Assembly (NCBI GenBank): GCA_022563195.1
Contig: JADFNV010000022.1
Coordinates: forward strand, 1 to 52,860
Length of the DNA: 52,860 nt
Reading direction: 5' to 3'
DNA from: Pseudomonadota bacterium
Lineage (GTDB): Bacteria; Pseudomonadota; Gammaproteobacteria; Steroidobacterales; Woeseiaceae
The translations under genes and the position numbers were made by a program. Positions 18,792 through 28,369 of this stretch are shown piece after piece; position 1 is the first letter of the stretch, and the number at the start of each line of letters is the position of its first letter. The notes under the pieces are model-generated. The model made no database searches. It saw only the letters and a list, made by a program, of their open reading frames with translations, and had not been told where the DNA came from.

Positions 18792-19541
18792 TCAGGAGCT
18801 GCTACGCCCACCGTCGACGACAATGCCCGTGCCGCTGACGAAAACAGCATCATCACTGGCAAGAAATAAAACGACCCTGGCAACATCGATAGGTTCGCCA
18901 AGCCGCTGCGCCGCAGAATTCGCGATGCAGAAATCTCGAAGTTCCCTGTCGTTCTTGAAAACTTCGCGACTGGTTGGCGTCATGATTGCGCCGGGCTGCA
19001 CATAGTTGGCCGTGATGCCGAATTCACCAGTTTCGGCAGCCAGCGCGCGCGTCAGTGCGGCGATGCCTTGCTCCGATTTCGCAAAAGCTTCTGCGCCGTC
19101 GGCAGCGAACACGCTGCGTAGAAATCCAATATTGATAACGCGGCCCGCCGGGCTCTTCCTGAGATGCGGCAGCGATGAACGACAGATTGACATGACGAGA
19201 TCGGCCCGGGTTTCGAGCAAGTCATCGAGCTGTGCATCACCGTCAACAAGCGGCGCACCGGGCTGTAAGGGAAAATCATTGATCAGAATGTCAATGCCGC
19301 CAAGGCGTTCGACAGCCTCTTCGACGAGCGCGGGCATGCGGGTCGCATCGATCAGATTCGCCGCGTATCCATCAATACCCTTGACCGTCACAAAATACTG
19401 CTCAACGCCGCTGCTGGCGGTGTCGATGGCAAGTACGGTCGCGCCATGCTTGACGAGCGTCCGTGATACAGCTTCGCCGATGCCGCCGGCGGCATTTGTG
19501 ACAAGTGCCTTCAGGCCGTAAAGGCGCAGGGGATCGCCCAT
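18792..19541 (-). CDS. Short-chain dehydrogenase-like protein lacking the catalytic tetrad
   Basis: SDR-fold protein of 249 residues, between an acyl-CoA ligase and tesB in one operon. The overall fold signals are there: N-terminal Rossmann TNAAGGIG (15-22), C-terminal FLASDDAVFVSGTGIVVDGG. But the catalytic YxxxK reads F153-x3-E157 (AFAKSEQG), the catalytic Ser position reads Gly/Phe (INIGFLRS, 137-143), the first Gly of the nucleotide motif is Asn16, and the NAG motif is NDF. All the key residues are changed while the frame is intact and in an operon, so this is more likely a pseudoenzyme or altered enzyme than a normal dehydrogenase. Confidence 0.8.
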   Translation of the reverse strand: MGDPLRLYGLKALVTNAAGGIGEAVSRTLVKHGATVLAIDTASSGVEQYFVTVKGIDGYAANLIDATRMPALVEEAVERLGGIDILINDFPLQPGAPLVDGDAQLDDLLETRADLVMSICRSSLPHLRKSPAGRVINIGFLRSVFAADGAEAFAKSEQGIAALTRALAAETGEFGITANYVQPGAIMTPTSREVFKNDRELRDFCIANSAAQRLGEPIDVARVVLFLASDDAVFVSGTGIVVDGGRSSS

Positions 19542-19580
19542 TCTTGCTCCTCGCGTCTGCTGATTGCCGACCTGCGGCCG

Positions 19581-21212
19581 TTAGTTGGGAAACTGATAGT
19601 CAGCGAATTGTCTTCGCAATTCAATCTTCTTTACTTTACCCGTCGCCGTGTGTGGCAATTCATCGACGTACACGACGTCATTTGGTACGCACCAGGTCGC
19701 AACTTTGCCTTGATACCACGCCAGCATCTCTTCCTTGCCGACGTCCTGACCTTCGGCTTTGACGACAACCAGCAACGGGCGCTCTGTCCATTTCGGATGG
19801 GCCAGGCCGATGACGGCCGCTTCGGCGACTGCCGGATGGTCCATCGCGACGTTTTCGAGTTCGATAGAGCTGATCCACTCTCCCCCCGACTTGATGACGT
19901 CCTTGGTGCGGTCCGTGATCGCCATGTAGCCTTCCGCATCGATTGTCGCGACATCGCCCGTATCGAACCAGCCATCATCGGTATGCGCGCCCGCGCTGCC
20001 TTCGAGTTTGAAATAGTCGCTGCAGACCCAGGGCCCGCGCACCTGCAAGGCGCCGTAAGCCTCGCCATCCCACGGCAGTTTGTTGCCGTCGTCGTCAACG
20101 ATGCGCATCTGCACGCCAAAGAGACCGCGGCCAGCCTTGGTTGCCAGATCCAGGCGCTCGTCGTCGGACAATGACTCGAGCCCGGCTTTGATCGAATTGC
20201 ATGTCCCGAGTGGGCTCATTTCGGTCATGCCCCAGCCCTGTCGCACTTCTACATCGTGTTTATCGCGGAACTCCTTAATCATTGAACGAGTAACGGCCGC
20301 GCCGCCGATGACCGTACGCTGCAACGACTCGAGTCGCTTGCCTGCCTTTTCGGTGTATTGCAGGAGCGCAAGCCAGACTGTCGGCACGCCCAGTGCCAGC
20401 GTCACCTCTTCCGCATTCATGAGATCACACAGCGTCTCGCCATCGCCCATCTTCGGCCCCGGGTATACGATCTTCGCCCCGACCATCACGGCCGAGTACG
20501 GCGTGCCCCAGGAATTGACATGAAACAGGGGTACCACAGGCAAAACGCAGTCCTGGCTTGACATGTTCAGGGCGTCGGGCACCACGCTGGCGTACGCGTG
20601 CAAAATAGTCGACCGGTGATCGTAGAGAACACCCTTGGGATCGCCCGTTGTCCCGGATGTATAGCACAGTGCCGACGCAGAGCGTTCATCCAGTTCCGGC
20701 CAGTCATAGTCGCTGGCCTCTTTTGCAATCAGGGTTTCGTAACAGAGCACATTCTTGAGCGCCGTCTCGGGCATGTGTGCTTCGTCGGTCATCACAATGA
20801 ATCCTTCCACCCCGACGATTTTGTCGGCGATCGCCTCGAGCAATGGCACGAACATCACGTCCGTCAATATCCAGCGGTCCTCGGCGTGATTGATGATGAA
20901 AATCAGCTGCTCGGGAAACAGTCGCGGGTTGATCGTATGGCAGATATAGCCGGCACCGCTGATGCCGTAGTAACACTCGAGATGACGGTAATCATTCCAT
21001 GCCATGGTCGCGATGCGATCACCGTGCTCCAGTCCCATTTTGTCGAGCGCATTGGCGAGCTGTTTGACGCGGGAAAAACAATCTTTGAAAGTATAGCGGT
21101 GCTGCGGATTGTCCACGGTAATCGACATAATCTCCCGATCGCCATGATTTTTCGCCGCGTGCTCTGCCAATGACGAGATCAACAGCGGCGCGTCCATCAT
21201 CAATCCTTGCAT
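19581..21212 (-). CDS. Medium/long-chain fatty acyl-CoA ligase
   Basis: ANL-superfamily enzyme of 543 residues that activates fatty acids to acyl-CoA through acyl-adenylate. It has the P-loop [12 protein letters not shown] (184-195), [11 protein letters not shown], the hinge region [21 protein letters not shown] and the C-terminal catalytic Lys in TATGKVKK. Closest in style to AlkK-type medium-chain ligases (long-chain specificity cannot be excluded). It leads a minus-strand operon ligase-SDR-tesB with a 39-base gap to the SDR. Pairing a ligase with a thioesterase suggests control of an acyl-CoA pool rather than simple oxidation. Confidence 0.92.
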   Translation of the reverse strand: MQGLMMDAPLLISSLAEHAAKNHGDREIMSITVDNPQHRYTFKDCFSRVKQLANALDKMGLEHGDRIATMAWNDYRHLECYYGISGAGYICHTINPRLFPEQLIFIINHAEDRWILTDVMFVPLLEAIADKIVGVEGFIVMTDEAHMPETALKNVLCYETLIAKEASDYDWPELDERSASALCYTSGTTGDPKGVLYDHRSTILHAYASVVPDALNMSSQDCVLPVVPLFHVNSWGTPYSAVMVGAKIVYPGPKMGDGETLCDLMNAEEVTLALGVPTVWLALLQYTEKAGKRLESLQRTVIGGAAVTRSMIKEFRDKHDVEVRQGWGMTEMSPLGTCNSIKAGLESLSDDERLDLATKAGRGLFGVQMRIVDDDGNKLPWDGEAYGALQVRGPWVCSDYFKLEGSAGAHTDDGWFDTGDVATIDAEGYMAITDRTKDVIKSGGEWISSIELENVAMDHPAVAEAAVIGLAHPKWTERPLLVVVKAEGQDVGKEEMLAWYQGKVATWCVPNDVVYVDELPHTATGKVKKIELRRQFADYQFPN

Positions 21213-21475
21213 ATCTGTCTATCCTGATCGGTGAGTAGCCACCGGCAATTTAACAGAAAACCCTTGTCCTGCACGGGTTTATAGCGTTGTTCTATTCTGC
21301 GGCACCAAAAAATCGTGGTATGCTTGGCGCCATAAATGGCACTTCAGAATGTTGGCCAAAGCGGCTGTTTCCTTTGGTATTTTCCCGACCTATCGTCATG
21401 GTCCAGCAGCTCTGAAGTGAACAAATTTTGAAGAGGCGCACCAATAGCGCCGCACTATCCCGCAGGGGGGAGAAA
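21213..21475. other. Divergent intergenic region before the TonB-dependent receptor
   Basis: The 263-base gap between the ligase (minus) and the receptor (plus) should hold promoters for both. I see no consensus -35/-10 pair that I would defend, no hairpin of note and no reading frame. A TTG-start extension of the receptor from 21428 is possible, but the ATG at 21476 has a stronger ribosome binding site. Confidence 0.4.
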
Positions 21476-24172
21476 ATGAGCTATCCCATCAAGACAGTCG
21501 AGAACTGTCCCGCAAGCATCGGCAAAGTGCTGAGTGTTATGGCCGTCAGTTTGCTGGTCAGCGTTCCGGCACTAGCACAGCAAGACATATTTGAAGAAAT
21601 CATCGTAACCGCGACAAAGCGACCGACACCGCTCATGGACACGCCGGTCGCGATGAGCGCAATCACGGGCGACGGCATCGTGGATGCCGGCATCACGGAC
21701 ATGATCGATCTGCAACAAAACGTTGTCGGACTTATAGTTGGACAGAGCCAGACCGCGACAACGACGAACTTCGCTATTCGCGGCATCGGCAGTACCTCAA
21801 ATAACTTTGGCGTCGAATCGTCAGTCGGCCTGTACGTCGATGGTGTCTATCGTTCGCGGCAAAGTTCATTGATCAACGATCTTATCGATGTCGAAGCTGT
21901 TGAAGTGCTGCGCGGCCCACAGGGCACATTGTTCGGTAAGAATACGGCGGCTGGCGCGATCCACATTCGTAACGTACGACCAAGCCAGGACAGAAACTCA
22001 TTCGTCGATGTGACCATCGGTGATTTCGGATTGACCAAAGTCAGCGCGGCGACGAATATTCCAATCAATGACACCATGGCGTTCCGCGGCACGATTTTTT
22101 CCAGTCAGCGTGACGGCTATGTTAAGGACATCGCACTGGGTGATGATGTACTGAACGACAGGGATCGGCTCGGCATTCGCCTGCAGCTCGCCAAGAATGA
22201 GCCCGGCGATGATTTTTACATGCGTATTATTGCCGACTATGCCGAAATCGACGAGACCTGTTGCGTCGCTGTCAATCGCGTGGACAGCATTTGGTATCGT
22301 GGCAGCATTGCCATTGCGCCTACCAACGGCTCGGACGCTGCAGCTATCTCCCTGGGTGCCACGGCGTTCACCGATTATCCGTATCCGGACGCGCTGCTCG
22401 CCCCGTTCGGGCCCTTCGTAATGACGGGGACTGGCTTCGACCAGTACACGACGGCGGTCAATTACCTGCCAAGATCGACGAACGAGGACTCTGGCCTTTC
22501 GTTGGATCTCAATTGGATTCTGGACAACGGCATGTCAGTGAGATCGATCTCGGCCTTTCGCTCATTCAAGACGACCGACTTCATCGATGGTGACTTTTCC
22601 AACCTCGACGTATTTACTCGCACGAACGAAGTCGACCAGTCATCCTTCTCGCAGGAATTACAGCTGCTGGGCGATATCGGCAGCAGTGGCAGCACATTTG
22701 TCGCTGGCTTGTATTATTTCGGGCAGTCGCTCGATCAGGAAACCGATACGACAGGCGGTGCCATGTTCGGGCCCTATGTCGACCTCCTCAATCCGGCGCT
22801 GCCGGCCGTGGTTGCGAACATAGAAGGCATTCGTGCCGCGATAGCTGGATCGCCACTGGATGGCCTGATTGCGCCGGCGACCGTAGCCTTTCCAACGGGC
22901 GTTACGGCGTTTGACGTCGTCAAACAGGATCATTCGGGCTGGGCCGCGTTCGGTCAGCTCGATTTCGCATTAAGCGATCAACTCACCTTGACCGTTGGCG
23001 CTCGCTACACCGATGAGACCAAGGATATCGACGCGACCTACACTCAGACGGCCAATGGACCGCCGCCTGATTTGCGCCCGTGCGCTGCTGATCCTGGTGA
23101 CCCCACCGGCACCAGCTTCGTGGGCGGCGCAGTTTGTGTAGCATTATCAGAGATGGGGGCATATCTCTTGACCGGAGGCATGTTCGGCAGCCTCGACGGG
23201 GTTCTCGCCGGGGACCTGGTACCCGTAACGTCACCCAATGTCGCCTGGGGTGCCTACCTGTTCGACCCGCTCGCGCCAAGGTCGGATGTCATGGACTCCC
23301 TGAGCGACAGTCAGACGACAGGCACAGTGAAACTGACATTCCGCCCTAACGACACCACGATGGTCTATGCGTCTTACGCGACCGGTTTCAAGTCCGGCGG
23401 CACCAATGCCGACCGCATCAATCCAGCATTTGACCAGATCTTCGGCCCCGAGACTTCGTCGTCGTTTGAACTCGGAATCAAGGGCGAGGTCGGTCGCTTG
23501 CAGTATGTACTGACGGTATTCGATACCGACTTCGAGGACTTCCAGGCCAACTCGTTCAGCGGTGGCGGTTTCAACCTGCAAAATGCCGGTGATGTCGAGG
23601 TCAACGGTGTGGAAATCGAATTGTTGTGGCTGCCAACTGATACGACTCAAGTGCAGATCAACTACGCGCACAACGAGGGTAAATTCAAGACTTTCGAGGC
23701 TGGAACGGCCTGGGACACCTGGGTAGTCCACGACGGTATATGGATGGGCATGGGTGACCCGGGATGCCCGGGCCCTGTCGACCCGACCAATTTGCCTGAC
23801 AGCTGTTCGCGCACGGGCGATCCGATCCCCTACAACCCTGAGGATCGGGCTTTCCTCGCGGTAACGCAGGACTTCAAGCTCGGCGGCAATACGTCGATGT
23901 TCATCCGCGCCGAGTACACCTACTTCTCGGAGCAATATACGGATGGCGATCTCGATCCGTACTCGCTGCAGGACGCCACTAGCCTGATCAACCTGCGTGT
24001 CGGTTTCAACTTCGATAACATGAACTCGACGCTGACGTTCTGGGGCCGCAATATCACCGACGAGCGTTGGTACCATGGCTCGTTCGACGTCCCGGTCGCC
24101 GAAGACAAGATGTTCTCCTATCCGTCGGAGCCGGCCACATACGGTGTTACATTCCGCAAGAACTTCGAGTAA
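21476..24172 (+). CDS. TonB-dependent outer-membrane receptor
   Basis: Outer-membrane beta-barrel receptor of 898 residues that takes up a scarce or large substrate using TonB energy. It has a signal peptide (hydrophobic about 17-33, cleavage likely after A34 in VPALAQ), a TonB box-like EEIIVTATKR at about 40-49, a plug domain with FAIRGIGS and EVLRGPQGTLFGKNTAAGAI, then barrel segments (FSQELQLLG, YASYATGFKSGGTNADRIN) ending in an aromatic-containing strand (TFRKNFE). The ATG follows a GGGGGGAG ribosome binding site. Substrate unknown; the C-terminal Cys-containing loops are not diagnostic. A terminator follows. Confidence 0.93.
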   Translation: MSYPIKTVENCPASIGKVLSVMAVSLLVSVPALAQQDIFEEIIVTATKRPTPLMDTPVAMSAITGDGIVDAGITDMIDLQQNVVGLIVGQSQTATTTNFAIRGIGSTSNNFGVESSVGLYVDGVYRSRQSSLINDLIDVEAVEVLRGPQGTLFGKNTAAGAIHIRNVRPSQDRNSFVDVTIGDFGLTKVSAATNIPINDTMAFRGTIFSSQRDGYVKDIALGDDVLNDRDRLGIRLQLAKNEPGDDFYMRIIADYAEIDETCCVAVNRVDSIWYRGSIAIAPTNGSDAAAISLGATAFTDYPYPDALLAPFGPFVMTGTGFDQYTTAVNYLPRSTNEDSGLSLDLNWILDNGMSVRSISAFRSFKTTDFIDGDFSNLDVFTRTNEVDQSSFSQELQLLGDIGSSGSTFVAGLYYFGQSLDQETDTTGGAMFGPYVDLLNPALPAVVANIEGIRAAIAGSPLDGLIAPATVAFPTGVTAFDVVKQDHSGWAAFGQLDFALSDQLTLTVGARYTDETKDIDATYTQTANGPPPDLRPCAADPGDPTGTSFVGGAVCVALSEMGAYLLTGGMFGSLDGVLAGDLVPVTSPNVAWGAYLFDPLAPRSDVMDSLSDSQTTGTVKLTFRPNDTTMVYASYATGFKSGGTNADRINPAFDQIFGPETSSSFELGIKGEVGRLQYVLTVFDTDFEDFQANSFSGGGFNLQNAGDVEVNGVEIELLWLPTDTTQVQINYAHNEGKFKTFEAGTAWDTWVVHDGIWMGMGDPGCPGPVDPTNLPDSCSRTGDPIPYNPEDRAFLAVTQDFKLGGNTSMFIRAEYTYFSEQYTDGDLDPYSLQDATSLINLRVGFNFDNMNSTLTFWGRNITDERWYHGSFDVPVAEDKMFSYPSEPATYGVTFRKNFE

Positions 24173-24187
24173 TGCCGTGAGACTATC

Positions 24188-24220
24188 GGGGCGGCAGGCG
24201 AAGGTCTGTCGCCCCTTTTT
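24188..24220 (+). terminator. Rho-independent terminator of the TonB-dependent receptor
   Basis: Stem GGGGCGGCAG / CTGTCGCCCC (one G-U pair) with an eight-base loop, followed by TTTTT. It starts 15 bases after the receptor stop. Confidence 0.85.
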
Positions 24221-24309
24221 GTTTGGTGTCACAGGGGCGGCTCGTCACCAGGCTTATCGTAAATCGCAAGCGTCAGACAAGCACCGAATTCCTTGACTGA
24301 AGGAGACTC

Positions 24310-26088
24310 ATGAAATCACTGCTTTTCGTCGTCGCCATGCTGATGTTCACGCACGTCGCCGCAGATCTGCCGGACGGCTACTGGTCCGTGGATCAGACGC
24401 AGCCGATCCTCGATGCGACGCTCAGGGTAACGCTTGATCCCAATCTGAGTCACCTGAGCGCCGCGGAATCCCAAGCCCTCGGCGAATTGCTCGCTGCGGG
24501 GAACATCATGCATGAACTCTACGAGCAGCAACTGCACCCGCAAGCATTGGCAGCGAAGGCCGCCCTCGATGCGCTGCACGATGCATCCGAACGATCTACC
24601 GAAACACAGAACTTGCTCGACCTGTACTACATTTCCAAGGGGCCGATTGTCACCACGCTCGAAAATGACCGCCTGGCCGCGCTGCCGGTGACTGCGGAGG
24701 TACCCGGCAGGAACGTCTATCCTGCCGCATTGAAGCGCGCCGAAATTGACGCTTACCTGTCGGATAATCCGGCCGACTCCACAAGCATTCTTGCGTTGCG
24801 CAGCGTCGTGCGCAGAGCCACGGCTGCAAACGTTGCGGGCGATCTCGACCGGCTCGACCTGTTTCCGGAAATCGACGCATTGCATAGTGACTTGCGAGCG
24901 CAACTCGAATCCACCCAGGACAACATCGATGCTTTCTACACGGTTCCTTACGCTCTCGCCTACGCAGCGCCATTGCGCGAGGTCAGACGACACCTGAACG
25001 CGGCGGCTGAACTACTCGCAATCGAGACACCCGATTTTGCTGCATACCTTCGCAATCGCGGCCGTGATCTGCTCAGCGGTGACTACGAATCGGGCGACGC
25101 GTCCTGGGTGAGCGGCACATTTGCTGGATTGAATATCCAGATCGGCAGCTATGAGACCTATGACGATCATCTTCTCGGCGTCAAGGGCTTTTACAGTGCC
25201 AGCATCCTGGCCCGAGACGAGGACAAAAGCCGCGCATTGCAAACAGCAATTGCCGAGCTGCAGGAGTTTGAGAATTCCTTGCCCTATGAGCATTACAAGA
25301 CGCTGCACTCTCGAATTCCGGTCGGCGTTTACAACGTTATCGCCGACTTTGGACAGGCTCGCGGCGCAAACACGGCTACGATTTTGCCGAATAACGCCGA
25401 TTTTGCGCGTAAGTACGGCAGGACCATACTCGTCCGCAACAACATCCTGACCAATATCGAAATATTCGCGAATAAAAGGAAGCGCTTTGACGCGGTCATC
25501 GACGGCCGTAACCGCGATGACCTGACCAGTGACGGCGGCTTTGACCGCACCCTTTGGCATGAGATTGGACACTATTTGGGGGTCAGCAAGGCCGCCGATG
25601 GTCGTGAACTCGGCACCGCGCTCGCCGATCGAGCCGATCTGTTTGAAGAGCTCAAATCGGATCTCGTGTCGCTGTTCGTAGCACCGGCGCTCGAACGAGC
25701 CGGTTACCATGACGAGATGACGCTGCGCGCACATTACGCCGATGGCATCCGGCGCACACTGCAGATTGTGCGGCCTCGTGCAGAGCAGCCATATCAGACC
25801 ATGCAACTCATGCAATTCAATTTCTACATGGAATTCGGCCTGCTCGAACCCGACGCCGAGTCAGGCTTGCTAACGATCAATTACGACCGTTACCACGAGG
25901 TTATTGAGCAGATGCTGCGCCAGGTATTGCAGGTACAATACTCGGGCGATTACGAACTCGCGAATGATTTTGTGGAACGCTGGAATTATTGGGAAGAAAA
26001 GCTGCATGGCGAATTGGCAGAGCGCCTGCGCAATTCCGGCAGCTACCGGCGAACCATGGTGCGTTACGGGGCACTAGCCGCTGACTAG
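24310..26088 (+). CDS. Secreted metallopeptidase-like protein, dipeptidyl-peptidase III (M49) related
   Basis: Protein of 592 residues with a signal peptide (hydrophobic about 3-17, MKSLLFVVAMLMFTHVAADL). A zinc motif H417-E-I-G-H421 (LWHEIGHYLGV) is followed about 25 residues later by E446/E447 in EELKSDLVSLFV. This two-part arrangement matches M49 dipeptidyl peptidases, where HELLGH is followed by EECRAE. The one-residue-shorter HExxH form has been reported in Caldithrix-type DPP III. The N-terminal region is highly helical. Unlike classic DPP III it is exported, so it may trim peptides in the periplasm or outside the cell. A function beyond zinc peptidase is inference. Confidence 0.65.
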   Translation: MKSLLFVVAMLMFTHVAADLPDGYWSVDQTQPILDATLRVTLDPNLSHLSAAESQALGELLAAGNIMHELYEQQLHPQALAAKAALDALHDASERSTETQNLLDLYYISKGPIVTTLENDRLAALPVTAEVPGRNVYPAALKRAEIDAYLSDNPADSTSILALRSVVRRATAANVAGDLDRLDLFPEIDALHSDLRAQLESTQDNIDAFYTVPYALAYAAPLREVRRHLNAAAELLAIETPDFAAYLRNRGRDLLSGDYESGDASWVSGTFAGLNIQIGSYETYDDHLLGVKGFYSASILARDEDKSRALQTAIAELQEFENSLPYEHYKTLHSRIPVGVYNVIADFGQARGANTATILPNNADFARKYGRTILVRNNILTNIEIFANKRKRFDAVIDGRNRDDLTSDGGFDRTLWHEIGHYLGVSKAADGRELGTALADRADLFEELKSDLVSLFVAPALERAGYHDEMTLRAHYADGIRRTLQIVRPRAEQPYQTMQLMQFNFYMEFGLLEPDAESGLLTINYDRYHEVIEQMLRQVLQVQYSGDYELANDFVERWNYWEEKLHGELAERLRNSGSYRRTMVRYGALAAD

Positions 26089-26123
26089 TGTCCGCAGTGC
26101 ATCCGCTACCAGGGACAAGAACG

Positions 26124-27614
26124 ATGAACGCCAGATACGAAAACATCCTCGAAACCATCGGTAATACACCCGTCGTACGCCTCAACAAGATCGGGCCCGA
26201 TAACGCCAACATATTCGTCAAGATTGAATCATTCAATCCGATGGGTTCGGTCAAGGACCGACTTGCACTCGGCATTATTGAAGATGCCGAAAAAACCGGC
26301 GCGATCAAACCAGGCCAGACCGTCATCGAGGCAACCAGTGGAAACACTGGCATCGGCCTGGCGATGGTCTGCGCGCAAAAAGACTATCCGCTCGTCGTCA
26401 CCATGGCTGAGAATTTCAGCGTTGAACGACGCAAGATGATGCGCTTCATGGGCGTAAAGGTCGTATTGACGCCGGCCCACCTCAAAGGCAGTGGCATGCT
26501 CGCCAAGGCCGTTGAGCTCGCCGAAAAACATGGCTGGTTTCTGGTTCGCCAGTTCGAAAACGAGGCCAATGCAGATGCGCATTCGCGCACGACAGCGCCG
26601 GAGATCCTCGCGGCGTTTGCCGATGACGGGCTCGACTATTTCGTTACGGGATTCGGCACGGGAGGAACGCTCAAAGGTGTGTCCCGCGTGCTCAGGGAAA
26701 AAAGTCCAAAAACGAAAATCATCGTCTGCGAACCGGATAACTCACCGATACTCGGCAGCGGCATACCGCAGGAGCGTGCGCAAGACGGTTCGCCAGCGGC
26801 AAGTCATCCACTGTTTCGCCCGCACCTGATGCAAGGCTGGACCCCTGACTTCATTCCGAAGCTGACTGAAGATGCTGTCGATGCGAAGTTGATCGATGAA
26901 ATCATGCCGATTCATGGCAACGACGCCTTACGGCTGTCCCGGTCGCTCGCATGCGATGAAGGAATTTTTGTCGGCATATCGGCCGGTGCAACGCTTGCGG
27001 GTGCCCTGGCAATCGCTGAAAAAGCCGAACCAGGAGCGAACATACTTTGCATGCTGCCTGACACGGGGGAACGCTATTTAAGCACGATATTGTTCGATGA
27101 CATCCCCGAAGACATGACCGAGGATGAGCAGGAAATTTCGCGATCCACACCGAACTACCGCTTCGATTCTGCGCCACCGCCGCCGCCCAAGGATGACGAA
27201 CCCAAAGCGGTCGAGGCCTTACCCGAGGCGCTGGAGTTCCTGGAAAGTGCGACCCACGATGCCGATAACCCTGTCGTAATTTTTTCGACGGAATGGTGTG
27301 AATTCTGCTTGTCCGTGCGCAAGATGTTCGCCGAGTACGAAATACCCTATCGCGCGATCGAACTCGATTCCGTCGAGTACCAGGTAGACAACAAGGGCGG
27401 CAAGATCAGGAAAGCCATCGAACAGCGCACCGGCGCCAAAACTATTCCCCAGATATACATTGGCGGTATTCACCTGGGCGGCGCAACGGAGATGTTCGAC
27501 GCCTGCAAGGATGGCAGCCTCGCGAAAATGCTTGAGGAAAATAAGGTCAGCTGGAATCGGTCAACGGATACCGACCCGTATACGTTCCTGCCAGGCTGGC
27601 TGCACGCGCGGTAA
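26124..27614 (+). CDS. Cysteine synthase fused to a glutaredoxin-like domain
   Basis: Protein of 496 residues in two parts. Residues 1-about 345 are a PLP cysteine/cystathionine-beta-synthase-type enzyme with Schiff-base K44 (GSVKDRL), TSGNTGIG (71-78) and FGTGGTLKGVSRVL. After a Pro- and acid-rich linker (PPPPPKDDEPK) comes a glutaredoxin-like domain with redox motif C392-E-F-C395 (normally CPYC), TIPQIYIGG and GATEMFDAC. The enzyme makes cysteine from O-acetylserine and sulfide; the redox domain may supply reductant or handle persulfide. I chose the ATG at 26124 (AGGGACAAGAACG) over a GTG overlapping the preceding stop. Confidence 0.9.
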   Translation: MNARYENILETIGNTPVVRLNKIGPDNANIFVKIESFNPMGSVKDRLALGIIEDAEKTGAIKPGQTVIEATSGNTGIGLAMVCAQKDYPLVVTMAENFSVERRKMMRFMGVKVVLTPAHLKGSGMLAKAVELAEKHGWFLVRQFENEANADAHSRTTAPEILAAFADDGLDYFVTGFGTGGTLKGVSRVLREKSPKTKIIVCEPDNSPILGSGIPQERAQDGSPAASHPLFRPHLMQGWTPDFIPKLTEDAVDAKLIDEIMPIHGNDALRLSRSLACDEGIFVGISAGATLAGALAIAEKAEPGANILCMLPDTGERYLSTILFDDIPEDMTEDEQEISRSTPNYRFDSAPPPPPKDDEPKAVEALPEALEFLESATHDADNPVVIFSTEWCEFCLSVRKMFAEYEIPYRAIELDSVEYQVDNKGGKIRKAIEQRTGAKTIPQIYIGGIHLGGATEMFDACKDGSLAKMLEENKVSWNRSTDTDPYTFLPGWLHAR

Positions 27615-27779
27615 CAGAAATTCTGTTGGAACGCGTCATACGGGCGAAGAGCACCGCGGGTGGGATGTTCTTCGACCGAAGTAAAGCGCAGCGCAGCGAG
27701 CCATGAGGGAGAGGAATATGCCGCCCGCGGTGCTGATATAACTTCTATAGCCCGGATGGCGGGCTCCAATGACGGGCTC
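27615..27779. repeat. Intergenic repeat block after the cysteine synthase
   Basis: A short palindrome AACAGAAATTCTGTT lies just past the stop. An inverted pair AGCACCGCGGG/CCCGCGGTGCT flanks the interior, and a dispersed 42-base repeat (27662-27703) and a REP-like hairpin lie within. No coding frame is convincing. Confidence 0.6.
27662..27703 (+). repeat. Dispersed 42-base repeat, copy 1
   Basis: GGGATGTTCTT, a nine-base variable centre, then TAAAGCGCAGCGCAGCGAG and CCA. An inverted copy at 34470-34511 shares 38 of 42 bases by my alignment. It is not part of a gene. Confidence 0.75.
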
Positions 27780-27785
27780 CTACAG
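27748..27785. repeat. REP-like hairpin pair
   Basis: Two tandem units, GCCCGGATGGCGGGCTCC and GACGGGCTCCTACAG, of the REP family seen at 10787, 28953 and 29054. The end runs into the stop of the MaoC-like gene. Confidence 0.6.
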
Positions 27786-28244
27786 ATCGTCAAAGAAATA
27801 CAATCCAAGCGTCTCCGCGACGCAGGCCGGCTTGCGTTCCCCCTCGACCTCGATTCTGACTTCGCACGTCAATAGCAAAGCGCCGGCACGCCGACGTGCC
27901 TGAAGCACGGTTGCGCGTGCGCGAACGCGTGCGCCCGCAGGCACAGGCGTGTAAAAACGAACTTTGTTCACGCCGAAGTTGATCGCACGGGTCACATTTT
28001 CGACCTGGACGAATTTTCCGGTCAATGCCGGGATCAACGCCAGCGTCAGGTAGCCGTGAGCGATGGTCTTGCCGTCCGGCAACTCCCTGGCGGCGCGTTC
28101 GGTGTCCACGTGGATCCACTGGTAGTCGCCGGTTGCTTCTGCGAACTGGTCAATACGGGTCTGATCGATGACGACCCAGTCCGACAGGCCGATCTCTTCG
28201 CCCTCCAGCGCTTTTGCATCTTCAACGGAACTGATAACCCGCAC
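27780..28244 (-). CDS. MaoC family (R)-hydratase
   Basis: Hot-dog-fold hydratase of about 154 residues. It has the hydratase motif DYQWIHVDTERA (catalytic D/H pair) and AHGYLTLALIPAL, and the NFGVNKVRFYTPVPAGARVR strand typical of MaoC-like (R)-specific enoyl-CoA hydratases. I start it at a GTG at 28244 with ribosome binding site AAGAAGGA seven bases upstream; the longer upstream frame has Cys-rich, non-protein-like sequence. Likely role is hydration of an enoyl-CoA; the exact substrate is unknown. Divergent from the MocA-like gene. Confidence 0.88.
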   Translation of the reverse strand: MRVISSVEDAKALEGEEIGLSDWVVIDQTRIDQFAEATGDYQWIHVDTERAARELPDGKTIAHGYLTLALIPALTGKFVQVENVTRAINFGVNKVRFYTPVPAGARVRARATVLQARRRAGALLLTCEVRIEVEGERKPACVAETLGLYFFDDL

Positions 28245-28369
28245 TATGCTGTCCTTCTTATTTGCGGTTGCGGTGGCCGGCAATGGGCACCGCCGTTTTG
28301 CTAGAAATACACAGAAGCAAAGCTGGCCGCAAGTGTTCTTTGGCGATTTGTCGCTAGAATGGCGGGATT

